A stretch of 64,000 bases of DNA from Phycisphaerae bacterium (GTDB lineage Bacteria > Planctomycetota > Phycisphaerae > UBA1845 > Fen-1342): contig JANQFV010000019.1 in NCBI GenBank assembly GCA_028277645.1, forward strand, positions 35,994-99,993. The letters are read 5' to 3'. This document shows, piece after piece, positions 51,003 through 62,800 of this stretch. The position numbers and the translations under genes are program-made. Position 1 is the first letter of the stretch. Each line of letters starts with the position of its first letter. Below the pieces are notes generated by a model. That model searched no databases and was not told the origin of the DNA. It worked only from the letters and a program-made list of their open reading frames with translations.

Positions 51003-51566
51003 ATGAAGCTGCAGTTGAGCTCGCCACTGTCATTTGCCATAACACTCGCTGCCGTCGTGCTGTTCGGTTGCGAGCAGCAGCCCGTGCAACAGGCGAATGC
51101 GCCGACGCCAGATCCAGAAACCGCAACAGCCGGCCTACCAACCGACTTGTTTGTGGAAACCGCACCTGAAGGCGCGCGCAGCGTCGCCGACATCAAGGCC
51201 GACGCGACGGCGACCGGTCCCGTCGTTGTGACCGGGCGCATCGGCGGCCGCCCCGAGCCATTCGTCGAGGGCGCCGCGGTGTTCCTCATCGCCGACGCCG
51301 AGATGAAGGACTGCAAGCAACTGCACGGCGACGGCTGTCCGACTCCGTGGGACTACTGTTGCGAACCGCCCGATTCCCTGGCGGCGAAAATCGCGACCAT
51401 CCAGATCGTCGACCCTGACGGAAAGCCACTGCACATCGATGTCTCCGGCGAGCATGGCCTCAATCCACTCGCCACCGTGACGATCGCTGGTGAAATCGCC
51501 CGCCGCGGCGAAGGCTCCCTCGTGATCAACGCGCAACAGATCCACGTCGCCGAGCAGCCGTCCTAA
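51003..51566 (+). CDS. Lipoprotein of the efflux operon with Cys cluster
   Basis: 187 aa; AGGAG is close before the ATG. The signal ends AAVVLFGC, a lipobox. The mature protein holds an OB-like beta domain (GPVVVTGRIGG ... ATVTIAGEIARRG) interrupted by a short cysteine cluster, DCKQLHGDGCPTPWDYCCE, with four Cys and one His. It is the last gene of the efflux set, 37 nt after the second permease. I do not know the family. The cluster could bind a metal. Located at the inner or outer membrane facing the periplasm. Confidence 0.7.
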   Translation: MKLQLSSPLSFAITLAAVVLFGCEQQPVQQANAPTPDPETATAGLPTDLFVETAPEGARSVADIKADATATGPVVVTGRIGGRPEPFVEGAAVFLIADAEMKDCKQLHGDGCPTPWDYCCEPPDSLAAKIATIQIVDPDGKPLHIDVSGEHGLNPLATVTIAGEIARRGEGSLVINAQQIHVAEQPS

Positions 51567-51995
51567 GCGGCCGTAACAAGTGGCAGCACATAGGCTTGCG
51601 CTGTGTAACTCCATGGTGTGCGTTGGCACCGCAACCAAGCAGATGTCTTGAGTCGTATCTCCCGTAAATCGAACGCCTTAACGAGCGATCGCAGAATCAG
51701 GGCGCTTCCCGGAATTAACTTGCTCCGCCCGCGCCGCGGGCGGTAGTATTCAGAGATCGGTGGCCAATTTGGACCGGGTCGCCGCGCAGGAGCGGAGTTT
51801 CCACAATCATGGGAGAGGAGCGCGCGGCGTTCTGGATACCTCGCGGCCAATCCCCTCTCAGCAAGTAGTCCCTAAACGCACGGAGCTACGGAACGCACCG
51901 CGTCGAAATCGAGCGCGCGAGCCCCGTTCAATTAGCTCCCAGTGGTGCCGCCTTTGGAGGTGGACACGCAGCAGCCAGGTGAGGAGGAGAAACCA
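51567..51995. other. 429-nt intergenic region with one hairpin
   Basis: A perfect hairpin CCGCCCGC-GCC-GCGGGCGG at 51725-51743, followed by TAGTATT, may end the efflux operon 159 nt after its last stop. The rest must hold the promoter for the gene at 51996; I see no convincing boxes and no riboswitch I recognise. Confidence 0.45.
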
Positions 51996-54900
51996 ATGAG
52001 GTATAGCAAAGTTGCTCTCGTGCTGATGGCGTTTGTGAGCGTCGTGGCGGTCGGGATCGTCCCCGCCCACGCGCAGGTCGCCAGCGCTGTGATCCGCGAA
52101 GGCGATCCCAACGTCGTGCCCGGCTTCGGACCGGTCGGCTCGATCGATGGCCCGGAAGTGAACGGCATCGGCGGCTGGGGGCTCATGTTCACCGCCACTG
52201 ATCCCAACAGCGTCGCTCGCGACATGGTCTGGGGTTCGGTCGACGGCATCGTCACCCCGAGCGTCTACTTCATGGAAGGCACCTACGCCGGCATCACGCA
52301 GACGTCATGGGAGTTTGCCTTCGGGCTCAGCGACACCGGCGACGTTGGCTACAGTGCCAGCGGTACCGATCCGAATGCTCAGAGCATCGACTCAGTATTC
52401 ATCAACTCCTCGCTGGTCGCGGTGCGCTACACCTCACCGCCACCGCCGCTCGACAGTCTATTCTGGTCGTTTGCCAGCGCCCCGGGTCTTACGGCCGGCG
52501 GTGACTTCTGGTTCATCGGAGGTCTCAACGAAGCACCGAGTTCCTCTTCTACGAACCGCGGCTTGTTTGACGGTAGCGGTCAGGCCCACTGGATTGGCGG
52601 TGACGAACTGCCCGGTATGCCCGCCTTCATCGATCCGGGTACCACGCCCTCGTTCGACACGCGTTTCAGCCCCTACTCCGGCCTGTACATCAGTGAGGTC
52701 GAAGCCGAGACAACCGGCACCGGCGTACCCTCAACCGCGAACAACTGCCTCATCATGAACGACGCTGTCGCCGTGATCGGCGGCGGACTCGTTATCGAGG
52801 CATCGCCCGTCCCAGCATCCGCTGGCGGTCTGGCCGGCGAGAACTGGGACAACTTCGACTACTTCTCCATCAACGACATGGGCGAGTACATCTTCACCGG
52901 CGACACCGACGCCAGCACTTCCGCGGACGAAATCGTCGTCGTCAGCGGGCAAATCGCGATGCGTGAAGGTGATTTGGCCGGTGTGGTACCCGTCAGCGGC
53001 TCGATCGAGATGGCCGCGATGAACCAGTCCGGCGACTGGGCCGTTGTCTGGGACGTCAACGACCCCAACGCCGGCAACGTCGAAGCGCTGATCGTCAACG
53101 GCGACCTCGTGCTCACGGAGGCCGTCGACGACATCGATATTGACGGCGACGGCACCCCCGAGCCAGGTGCCCGCATCAGCGGCACGTCAGCATTTGCGGG
53201 CACCCGCGCCCTGCGCGTCGCTAATCGCGATCCCAACGGCGTGTTCAACGTCTGGGTCGTTGGCGACGTCTCCGACAACGGTGCCACCGAGGCTGAAATG
53301 CTGCTGAAGCTGGAGATCCAGGGCCCGGCCGGAACGGACGGCGACCTGCAACTCGTTGTCGCCGATTCGCCCGACCCGCTCGTCACCCTGCCCGGCAAGA
53401 TCACCTACAACGTCAGCGTTCGCAATAACGGCGGCACGCCGCTCACCGGTGTCAGTGTCGTCAGCACGCTCGACAACGCGCTCGTCTTCGACGGCGCCAA
53501 CTCCGATCCGATCGCAGTACACTCGGGCGATCCCACCGGCGGCACCGTTACGGCCGCCATCGGCAACCTCGCCGCCTATGGCGTGACGTCATACAAGTTT
53601 GTCGTCGATGCCGCCAATCCCGGCGACGTCACCACGACATCTGTCGCGTCGGCAAACGAAGCCGACCCGATCCCGGGCAACAACAATGCGACGAACGACA
53701 CCTCCGTCGGCAGCAGCACCGATCTGAGCATCGAGCTCGCTGATTCGCCCGATCCGATCTATGACCCCAACGGCATCGTGACCTATACGGTCACCGTCAC
53801 CAATGGTGGACCATCGGATGCAACCGGTGTTGTGGCGACGGTCACGCTCGACGCCAATACCAGCTTTATCTCGTCCACGCTCGCCACGCACGACGGTGCG
53901 CCCACCGGCGGCGTCGCAACGGCGAACATCGGCGCGATGGCGGATGGTGCTAACGTCGTCTTCGACGTCGTTGCGCAGGTCCTCAGCCAGAGCTCGGTCA
54001 CACTCAACGGCGAAGTCACGGGCACCGAAGATGATCCGCTGCTCGACAACAACACCGCTTCCGAAGAGACACTCTTCGAACTGACCGCCGACCTCGAGGT
54101 CGGCCTGACCGACGCTCCCGATCCGGTGCTCCCGGTCGGCGGCCAGATCACCTACACGGTTGATGTAATCAACAACGGCCCCTCGCCGGCCACCGGCGTC
54201 AACCTCGACGTCACGCTCGACGCCAACACCGCGTACGTCTCCAACACCGGCGGTGCGAGCCACGACGGTTCGCCAACCGGCGGCGGCGTTTCGCTCGCGA
54301 TCGGCGCAATGGCCATCGACGGCATCGTCAGTTTCCAGATCATCGTCGACACACTGGTAGAAGGCACCGTGATCGCTGCGGGTACTGTGACCGGCAGCGG
54401 TACGGAAGTCGATCCCGACGCGGCGAACAACGCCGGTTCGACCTCCACGGCCGTCGTTAACGATCTGGGCGGATTCGCGGTGGGTCTGTACTCCAACATC
54501 GCCGGTCACCCGACCAACACGGTCCCAGGCGTGCCCGGTGTTTCCTGGCAGAACTTCGATCGCCCGTACCGCAGCCCGAACACCCGGCTGTGGATCCTAA
54601 GCGCGGACACGGACGAAGGCACATCCGCTGATGAATACATCATTGTCGGTTCACAGTGCGGCGGCAGCCTGTTCGCGCAAGAGGGTGTGACCACACTCGA
54701 CCCGAACGTGATCGGCGATCAGATCGGCTTCATCGATCAGAAGCTGTCGATTAACGACGCCGGCGATTTCGCCTTCACGACCAACACGAATGGTGCTACG
54801 TCCGCCGATGAGGTCGTGGTGAAGTATGAGGCCGCCGGAGACAAGTACGTGACCATCGCCCGCGAGGGTGACGCGGCCGCGCCGACCGGCGGTAATTACG

Positions 54901-55985
54901 GCTCGGTCCTGGGTTCAGCGAACATAACCAACACTGGATTCGTCTGGTTCATCGGCGATACCGACCTGAGCACTGCCATCGACTACTTCGTGTTCGAGAA
55001 AAACGGCAACTCCGTCGTGCTTCAGGAAGGCGTCGATATCCCATCCGGATCGCTCGGCGTCGATCCGAACGAGGCGTGGGACAACTTTGATTCGACGGAT
55101 TTGTCCGTCGACGCCACCGGTGCGACCTACGCGGTCGAAGGTGACCTCGAAGGTGACACCAGCACCGACAAGATCTTCGCCGTCAACAACGACGTGAAGA
55201 CGCAAGAGGGCATTGTTATTCCGGGCTCAGGTTTTACCAGCCCGGCCGATGCCTTGTCGCCGAACGACTACGGTCGCATCTTCTCCGACGGTACCTGGAT
55301 GGTCCGCGGCGGCAATGACGACAATCAGGACTGGGTCGTCAGGGACGGCGCCGTACTCGCCAAGACCGGCGATCCAATTGCGCTCGGCAACCCGGAGTTG
55401 TACGACGATGCGCCGTTCAGCGTAACGTTCTTCCTGTTCGCGGCGAACAACAACGGCCACTACATCATCGGCGGTACGACGAACGCGTCCAACGATGCGT
55501 CGAACGCGGTGCTGGTACTCGACGGCAAGACCGTCATCTCGCGCGAGGACGATGTGATCGACCTCAACGGCAACGGCCTGCTGGACGACCCGACACGTAT
55601 CCGCACGTACGGCAATGACGACCTGATCCTCACGGACGACATGCAGGCGTATGTCGTCGTCACGATGCGGGACATCAACGATGACGGTTCCAACACCGAC
55701 GTCGGCGACGCGTTCATCCGCTTCAATCTGTGCGGCGTCGCCACGTCGTTCTGTGCGGACCTCAATGCCGACGGCCTCGTAGATGCGACGGACTACGACA
55801 TCTTCCGGGCCGCCTTCGGCCGCACGTCGTGCGAGACGGAGTACCACGCGTGTGCCGACTACGACGGTGACGGAACGGTCACGTTCCTGGATTACCGCGA
55901 GTGGGTCCGCTGCTACCGCGAAGCCCTGCCCGCGACGCAACTGAATAAGGACGGTTCGGCTACGACCGGAACCGCTCGCCAGTAA
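51996..55985 (+). CDS. Large secreted repeat protein with three DUF11 domains
   Basis: 1329 aa; GGAGGAG precedes the ATG at 51996, and the signal peptide ends near PAHAQ. Residues about 30-440 and 830-1240 contain short repeats built around (D/N)T(D/N)xxTSADExxVV followed by (R/Q)EGD, spaced by about 55-75 residues, as in beta-propeller-like repeats. Between them are three DUF11 domains (about 449-570, 575-695, 700-820; each opens with D-L-x-x, A-D-S-P-D-P or similar). The C-terminus has two dockerin-type loops (DLNADGLVDATDYDIF, DYDGDGTVTFLDYREW). A surface structural or adhesive role is inferred. A terminator follows after 20 nt. Confidence 0.8.
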   Translation: MRYSKVALVLMAFVSVVAVGIVPAHAQVASAVIREGDPNVVPGFGPVGSIDGPEVNGIGGWGLMFTATDPNSVARDMVWGSVDGIVTPSVYFMEGTYAGITQTSWEFAFGLSDTGDVGYSASGTDPNAQSIDSVFINSSLVAVRYTSPPPPLDSLFWSFASAPGLTAGGDFWFIGGLNEAPSSSSTNRGLFDGSGQAHWIGGDELPGMPAFIDPGTTPSFDTRFSPYSGLYISEVEAETTGTGVPSTANNCLIMNDAVAVIGGGLVIEASPVPASAGGLAGENWDNFDYFSINDMGEYIFTGDTDASTSADEIVVVSGQIAMREGDLAGVVPVSGSIEMAAMNQSGDWAVVWDVNDPNAGNVEALIVNGDLVLTEAVDDIDIDGDGTPEPGARISGTSAFAGTRALRVANRDPNGVFNVWVVGDVSDNGATEAEMLLKLEIQGPAGTDGDLQLVVADSPDPLVTLPGKITYNVSVRNNGGTPLTGVSVVSTLDNALVFDGANSDPIAVHSGDPTGGTVTAAIGNLAAYGVTSYKFVVDAANPGDVTTTSVASANEADPIPGNNNATNDTSVGSSTDLSIELADSPDPIYDPNGIVTYTVTVTNGGPSDATGVVATVTLDANTSFISSTLATHDGAPTGGVATANIGAMADGANVVFDVVAQVLSQSSVTLNGEVTGTEDDPLLDNNTASEETLFELTADLEVGLTDAPDPVLPVGGQITYTVDVINNGPSPATGVNLDVTLDANTAYVSNTGGASHDGSPTGGGVSLAIGAMAIDGIVSFQIIVDTLVEGTVIAAGTVTGSGTEVDPDAANNAGSTSTAVVNDLGGFAVGLYSNIAGHPTNTVPGVPGVSWQNFDRPYRSPNTRLWILSADTDEGTSADEYIIVGSQCGGSLFAQEGVTTLDPNVIGDQIGFIDQKLSINDAGDFAFTTNTNGATSADEVVVKYEAAGDKYVTIAREGDAAAPTGGNYGSVLGSANITNTGFVWFIGDTDLSTAIDYFVFEKNGNSVVLQEGVDIPSGSLGVDPNEAWDNFDSTDLSVDATGATYAVEGDLEGDTSTDKIFAVNNDVKTQEGIVIPGSGFTSPADALSPNDYGRIFSDGTWMVRGGNDDNQDWVVRDGAVLAKTGDPIALGNPELYDDAPFSVTFFLFAANNNGHYIIGGTTNASNDASNAVLVLDGKTVISREDDVIDLNGNGLLDDPTRIRTYGNDDLILTDDMQAYVVVTMRDINDDGSNTDVGDAFIRFNLCGVATSFCADLNADGLVDATDYDIFRAAFGRTSCETEYHACADYDGDGTVTFLDYREWVRCYREALPATQLNKDGSATTGTARQ

Positions 55986-56004
55986 TTGAGGAGATTCGGG
56001 CCAG

Positions 56005-56046
56005 CGCCGGCGGTGAGCGCCGCCGGCGTCACGCCCGTTGTATTTC
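56005..56046 (+). terminator. Rho-independent-like terminator
   Basis: Perfect 9-bp arms CGCCGGCGG/CCGCCGGCG (56005-56028) with a 6-nt loop are followed by a T-containing tail (TTGTATTTCTT). It lies 20 nt after the stop at 55985. Confidence 0.6.
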
Positions 56047-56118
56047 TTCCGACCGAGGAGTTCATCGGCGTTCTCGCGCCAGCGCGACAACGCCTGGTTC
56101 AGTGAGGAGGATTGGAGA

Positions 56119-56652
56119 ATGCACAGAATTCTTGGAGTGGTCCTGGCCGCCGTGCTCGCCGCTCCGGCATCAGCCACGATAATTGTCGAGTTCTCACCGT
56201 CGGCGCAGGACGTCGACATCGCGCTCGGCACGACCACGGTCGATATCGTCGCTGACATTCCGGAGTCCGATGCGATCGTCGGCTGGGGCCTGGATTTGGC
56301 GACCGTCGGCACCAGTGCTGCACTGGCGTCAGTGGCCGTCAACGAAGTGCTGTTCGACGCAGTCTTCGCACCCGATGGCGACGACCTGGCGGCACTTGTA
56401 CCGAGCGACTCTCTGTTCGGTGACGATATCGTGCTCGCGACGCTGAGCTTCAACCTGATCGAAGAGGGCCTGACGTCGTTGTCCCTGAGCTACACGCTTT
56501 CGGACCTGACCGAAGGATTCCCGCTCGATCCGGCTCTGCCCGGCGACTTCGCGGCGGCAACGTTCGTGGACGGCTCGATCAACGTCATCCCCGAACCGGC
56601 CACACTGCTGCTGGTCGCCCTGGGAGCAATCGCCGCACGACGCCGCAGCTAG
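56119..56652 (+). CDS. PEP-CTERM secreted protein (cohesin-like fold possible)
   Basis: 177 aa; GAGGAGG lies upstream of the ATG at 56119. A signal peptide (about 1-19, ending PASA) is followed by a ~130-residue all-beta domain (TTTVDIVADIPESDAIVGWG ... LFGDDIVLATLSF) whose opening resembles cohesin-type beta sandwiches. The C-terminal sorting signal is VIPEPATLLLVALGAIAARR. The PEP-CTERM route needs an exosortase, not seen here. Its position between two dockerin-ended proteins makes the cohesin resemblance worth testing, but it is only a resemblance. Confidence 0.8.
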   Translation: MHRILGVVLAAVLAAPASATIIVEFSPSAQDVDIALGTTTVDIVADIPESDAIVGWGLDLATVGTSAALASVAVNEVLFDAVFAPDGDDLAALVPSDSLFGDDIVLATLSFNLIEEGLTSLSLSYTLSDLTEGFPLDPALPGDFAAATFVDGSINVIPEPATLLLVALGAIAARRRS

Positions 56653-56703
56653 TTCGCTGCGGTTGAACGCCGCGCCGAACCGGAAATCTGTAACTTTTGC
56701 CTG

Positions 56704-56746
56704 ACCGAGAGTGTGCGCGCTGCGCGCTCTCGGTTAGGCTTGTTTT
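56704..56746 (+). terminator. Rho-independent terminator
   Basis: ACCGAGAG (56704-56711) pairs with CTCTCGGT (56727-56734), with an inner GCGC stem. A T-rich tail TTGTTTT follows at 56740-56746. It ends the PEP-CTERM gene, 52 nt after its stop. Confidence 0.7.
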
Positions 56747-56825
56747 CGAGCGCGCTGGCGCCCGCCAGGCAACAACCGTTGCCGCGGGCCACTCCTGCAT
56801 CCGCCGCCGTTTTGAGGGACTCGTC

Positions 56826-59800
56826 GTGCAGAATCGGAACACCTCAGCAACCGTCGCGGTCACTCTGACCATCCTCGCCGCGGTAACCACCGCCGGCGCC
56901 GACTCAATTCAGTGGCGCTCCGGCGCCGTGGACACGACCTTCGAGGGTCCTGTCCGCACGACCCAACGCATCGCCGATCTCTGCGCCGCACACGGCCGCA
57001 GCACCACCGCGCACATCGTGGTGCAATTCAGTGGACCGCTCAGCACCGACGAGCACGCAATCCTGCGCGCCGGCGGCCTGAAGCTGCTCAACTACGTCGG
57101 CAACAACGCGTACTTCGCAGCCGTAGACGGCGCGCGCCTCGATATCGGCAAACTCTCCGGCGTGTCCGCGCTGGAAGTCGCTCTGCCGATCGACCCCGCG
57201 TGGAAGCTCGCCCCCGAACTCGTCCGACACGAGGTCGTGCCCTGGATGATCGTCGACAAGCTCGATGCCGAATTCGACGGCCAGATCCTCATTCACGGCG
57301 ATCCGCTGGTGGGCGTCTACGTCGTGTTCCACCCCGACGTCCCGATGACGACCGCGCGCACGCTGGTCACGTCCTACGGCGCGTCGATTCGTTCTGCCAT
57401 TCACAGCATCAACGCGCTCGTTGTCGATCTGCCGTATTCGGCCATCGCTCTGCTCGCCGATGAGGGCATCGCCCAGTACATCGAGCCGCCCCTCCCACAG
57501 TTCTCCGAACAGAACAACAGCAACCGCGCGCTGGTCGGTGCCGACACCGCACAAGCGCCACCGTACGGCTTGGATGGCACAGGCGTCAAAGTCCTCGTCT
57601 ATGACGGCGGTGGGGTACTGGCGACACACGCGGACCTCGCCGGTCGCGTCCGCAACGGCGACGGCGCCGGCCTCAGCGATCACGCCACGCACGTCGCCGG
57701 CACGATCGGCGGCACGGGCGCCGCCAGCTCCGGCCTTTACACCGGAATGGCCCCCGGGGTAACCATCGAGTCGTACGAGTTCAGTACCGGCGGACCGCTC
57801 GAAGAGGGATTCCTCTACTCTGACCCTGGCGATCTCGAAGCCGACTACAACGAGTCCATCAACACATACGGCGCCGATATCTCCAACAACTCGATCGGCA
57901 GCAATGTCGCTCCCAACGGCTTCGATTGCGCTTTGGAAGGCAACTACGGCGTCACCGGTGCGCTGATCGACGCCATCGTCGGCGGTAGCCTGGGAGACCC
58001 GTTCCGCATCGTCTGGGCCGGTGGCAACGAGCGCAGCAGCGGCCGCTGTGGCACGACCTACTACACGACGGCTCCGCCGGCCGGCGCCAAGAACCACCTC
58101 TGTGTCGGTGCTGTCAATTCGAACAACGACTCGATTACCACCTTCACCAGTTGGGGCCCCACCGATGACGGCCGCATGAAGCCGGACATCGTCGCGCCCG
58201 GATGCCAGAGCAACGACGACTTCGACGTAACGTCTTGCTCCAGTTCCGGTGGTTACACCGGCAAGTGCGGCACGTCGATGGCCTCGCCCACGGCCTGCGG
58301 TGCCGCCGCCCTGCTGCTCCAGGACTACCGCGTGCAATACCCCGACGCCCCCGATTTCCGAAACTCAACCCTGAAGGCGATCTTCGCCCACACCGCGGTC
58401 GACATCGAGAACCCCGGCCCCGACTTCAAGTCCGGCTACGGGTCCATACGAATCGTGCCCGCCATCGATCAGATGCGCAGCGGAAACTTCTTCGAGCAGA
58501 AGATCAGCCAGGGTGAGCTCGTCCAGGTGCTCGTCATCGTCTCGCCGACCGATACGGAACTGAAAGTAACGCTCGCGTGGGACGACGTGCCCGGTACGCC
58601 CGCCGTCAGTACTCCCGCGCTCGTTAACGACCTCGACCTGCGCGTCTTCAGCCCCACGCTCGTGCAGTACTACCCCTGGACGCTAGATCCCAACAACCCC
58701 GCGAACCCGGCCGTGCAAACCCAGGCCGACCACACGAACAACATCGAGCAGGTCTACATCAATGCCCCTGCACCAGGTGCGTATCTGGTCGAGATCTACG
58801 GCTACAACATCCCCAGCGGGCCACAGTCGTTCTCGCTGGTCGCCAGCCCACTGCTCGTCCAGTGCAGCACCCGCGGCCTGATCGACCTCGACCGTGGCAA
58901 GTACCCCTGCCAGGGCATCGCTGCGCTGACCGTCAACGATTGCGATCTCAACACCGATGACCTGACCGTTCAGACCGTCGACGTCACAATCGACTCGAAC
59001 TCCGAACCCGCCGGTGAGATCGTCACGCTCACTGAGACCGGGCCGGAGACCGCCCTGTTCGTTGGCACCATTCCGATCGACACCGTCGATTCCGCCGGCG
59101 TACTGCTCGTCACAGAGGACGACACCATCACCGGCACCTACATCGACGCGGACGACGGATTTGGTGGCACGAATGTGGTTGTGACCGACGTGGCCACGGT
59201 TGACTGCACACCACCGGCGATCAGTAACGTACAAATCGTTGACATCGAGCCGCGCAGCGCCCGCGTCACATTTGACACCAACGAACTGGCCAACGTCACC
59301 GTCCGCTACGGGACGGATTGCGCAACGCTGACGGATGACGCCATTACCGCCGGATTCGATACGACGCACAGCGTCATGCTCAACAATCTCCAGGACAACG
59401 TTACCTACTTCCTCGAAATCGAAGCCGTCGACCAGGCCGGCAACGTCTCCGTCGACGATAACGCGGGCGTCTGCTACTCATTCACGACGCCGGAGATCCC
59501 CGACTACTTCACCGAAGAATTCAGCCCGTTCGATCTCCAAAACACCGGTCTGCTCTTCGCACCCAACGGCAGCGTGGATTACTACGGCGTTTGCAGCTTC
59601 GAAACGCTCGTGCTGCCGACCGATCCCGCCGGCGGCAATCTGCTGTCGCTCAACGACACCGGCACCGCCACGATCCAGCTCTCGGGCGGCAACTCCGTGC
59701 TGCTCTATGGCACGTCGTACAACACCTTGTACGTCAACGCGAACGGGAACATCACGTTCGATGGTCCCGACAGCGACTCCTCGGAGACGTACGACGACCA

Positions 59801-62800
59801 CTTCGACAACCCGCGCGTCTCGGGTCTCTTTGACGATCTCGATCCCAGTGAAGGCGGTCAGGTCAGCTACAAGGAGCTGAGCGACCGCATCACGGTCACG
59901 TGGCTCGAAGTTCCGGAAGACGGCGCCGCCAATGACAATACCTTCCAGATTGAGCTGTACTACGATGGCCGCATCCAGCTTGTCTGGACCGCCGTCGCCG
60001 CCAACGACGGTCTGGCGGGTCTCTCGCAGGGCGGCGGCACGCCGATCGACTTCCTCCCCAGCGATCTCTCGACATTCGACTCCTGCGGCCCACGGCCGCC
60101 GTCCGCAGCAAGCCGCACGGTCGTGATGGGGCAGGATCGCTCCGAGACCTTCATGCTGCTCGCGTCTGACGATGGCCTGCCCGATCCGCCGGCGACCCTC
60201 ATGTACGTCGTCACATCGCTGCCGACGTACAAGCTACGTGACGCCGGCAACGACTACTTGATTCAGCCCGGCGACCTACCCTACACACTCGTCGGCGGCG
60301 GCAACGCGCTCACGTACACGCCCACTGGCGGCTTCATCGGCATGGACGCATTCGACTTCATCGCCAACGACGGCGGCACTCCGCCGGACGGCGGCGATTC
60401 CAATGTCGCGACCGTAACCCTCCAGGTCGACCCCGTCCTCGACTTGCCTTTCTACGACGAATTCCCCGCGACCGACTTCGATCCGAACAGGTGGTCGCAA
60501 TTTGACAACGTCGATATCGACGACGTCGGAATCGACGAGCCCAGCCTGCCCTACTCCGCGCGCCTCAACGGCTCGCCGTCTGGCCGCGATGAGCTTGTCT
60601 CACACTTCATCGACCTCACGCCCTACCCAGCCGTCGAGCTGCGCTACGCCTGGCAGCGCACCGGCGGCGGCGAGAGCCCCGATGGCGGCGACAACCTCTG
60701 GGTCGAATACCAGGACCAGAACGGTGTGTGGCAAATCCTCACGCAGTACGCCGGCGACGGCAACGATCTCACGAACTACGTTTCCGCCTCGATCAACCTG
60801 CCGGCCGCCGCGCTGCACGACAGCTTCCGCCTGCGCTTCCGCACCAAGGGCTCGGCCGGTTCCTTGCCGCTCGACGACTGGTTCGTCGACGACGTGTTCA
60901 TCGCTGAGTTCGGCACGCCCTTCGCGTTCAGCGGTGTGTTCACACTGCCACAGGACACGCAAGCCAATGCCACGCTACTGGCCGAAGACCCCAACAGCCT
61001 GCCGCTGACCTACACCGTCTTGTCACTGCCGACCGACGGCACGTTGTCCGATCCCAACGGCGGACTGATCGGCGCAGGCGACCTGCCCTACGCAATCATT
61101 GGCAGCGGCAACGTCGTCACCTACACGCCCGACCTCGGATTCTTCGGTAGCGACAGCTTCGACTTCAGTGCTACCAACGGCACGCTGACGTCGAACGTCG
61201 CCACGATGATCGCGTTCGTGGAACCGGTGCTCGGACTCCCGTTCTTCGAGCCGTTCAGTACACTCGAACTCGACCCGCTCCGCTGGAGCATCGTCGACGG
61301 CGTGACGTCGGAGGGCCTCGGACTGAACAAGCCCAGCGAGCCGTATTGCGCTCGGTTCAATGCCGAACCCGACGGCGGCGACGTGCTCGAGTCCTATCCG
61401 GTAGACCTCTCTACCTTCGCCAACATTCACGTACGGTTCTACTGGGAGCGCACCGGCAACGGCGAGAGCCCGGACGCCGGCGAGGACCTCTGGGTCGAGT
61501 ACCTCAACAACTCTGAAGCGTGGGTCGAACTGGTGCGCTACGACGGCGACGGCCCGGACATGACTGATTTCGCGCTCGAGGACATCGCGTTGCCCGCCGA
61601 CGCGCACCATGAGAACTTCCGGCTGCGCTTTTCCAACTCCTCAACCGGCAGTTCCGCAATCGACGACTGGTTCGTAGACGATATCGAGCTGTATAGCGCC
61701 GATGCACCAATGGCGTTCGACCAGACCGTCGGTCTCGGCAAGTTCGCGTGGGGTGACGTCACGCTCGGCGCGAGCGATCCTAATGATGACCCACTCGTCT
61801 ACACGCTGTTGACGCTGCCCGATCACGGCCTGCTCATCGACCGCGGCGACGGCACGGCCGTCACATCAGGCGACCTGCCATACGACTTTTTCGGCGGCGG
61901 CAACATCGTCCGCTTCATCCCCGACATTGCTTACACCGGTACCGACGCGTTCGACTTCCGCGTCGACGACGGCGTGTTCCAGTCGAACACCGCCACCGTT
62001 TCGATCCAGATGGGCGGTGTGCTGCCCATGCTCAGCTTCCCGCTCGACACGGATCCAAACTGGGCCACCGAAGGCCTCTGGGAGTTCGGCGTATCGCAGG
62101 GTGTTGGCTTCGATCCGCCGTTCGCACACACCGGCGACTTCATCTACGGATATAACCTCGCCGGCAATTACGAGGACAACATCGACCCACCCAACTACCT
62201 GACTACGAACGCGCTGGACCTGACGCTCGCGATTAACACTGAACTGCGGTTCCAGCGCTGGCTGGGCGTCGAGCAGTCACTGTTCGACCACGCCACCATC
62301 GAGATCTCGCGCAACGGTACCGACTGGTCCACCGTCTGGGAAAACGACGTTATCAACATCAACGATCTCGAGTGGTCGCTCCAGACGTACGACATCTCCA
62401 CGGTCGCCGACGATCAGCCGACCGTCTACCTCCGCTGGGGCATGGGCCCGACGGACAGTTCGGCGACGTTCTCCGGCTGGCACCTCGACGATGTCGCTAT
62501 CTACGGCGAAATCCTCGGCGGTCCCGGCGATCTCGACGGTGACGGCGACATGGACGGCGACGACATCGCCGTCTTCCGCACGCACTACCCGAGCTGCGAA
62601 GGCGACGCGGCGTACGATGCCGGCGCCGACTTCGACGGCGACGGCTACGTAACGCTCGCCGATTACCTGTTCTGGGTGCTGATGTACCGTGACTTCGCCG
62701 GTGATCCCAACGCGCCGCTGCCCGCAGGCGCCCTGGGCGATTACGACGGCGATGGATACGTCGATGTCCCCGACTTCGTCGGCCTGACCGAGTGCCTGCA

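Noticed and set aside
56904..58337. 477-codon minus-strand open frame
   Set aside because: Antisense to the subtilase catalytic domain, whose motifs fix the plus strand as coding.
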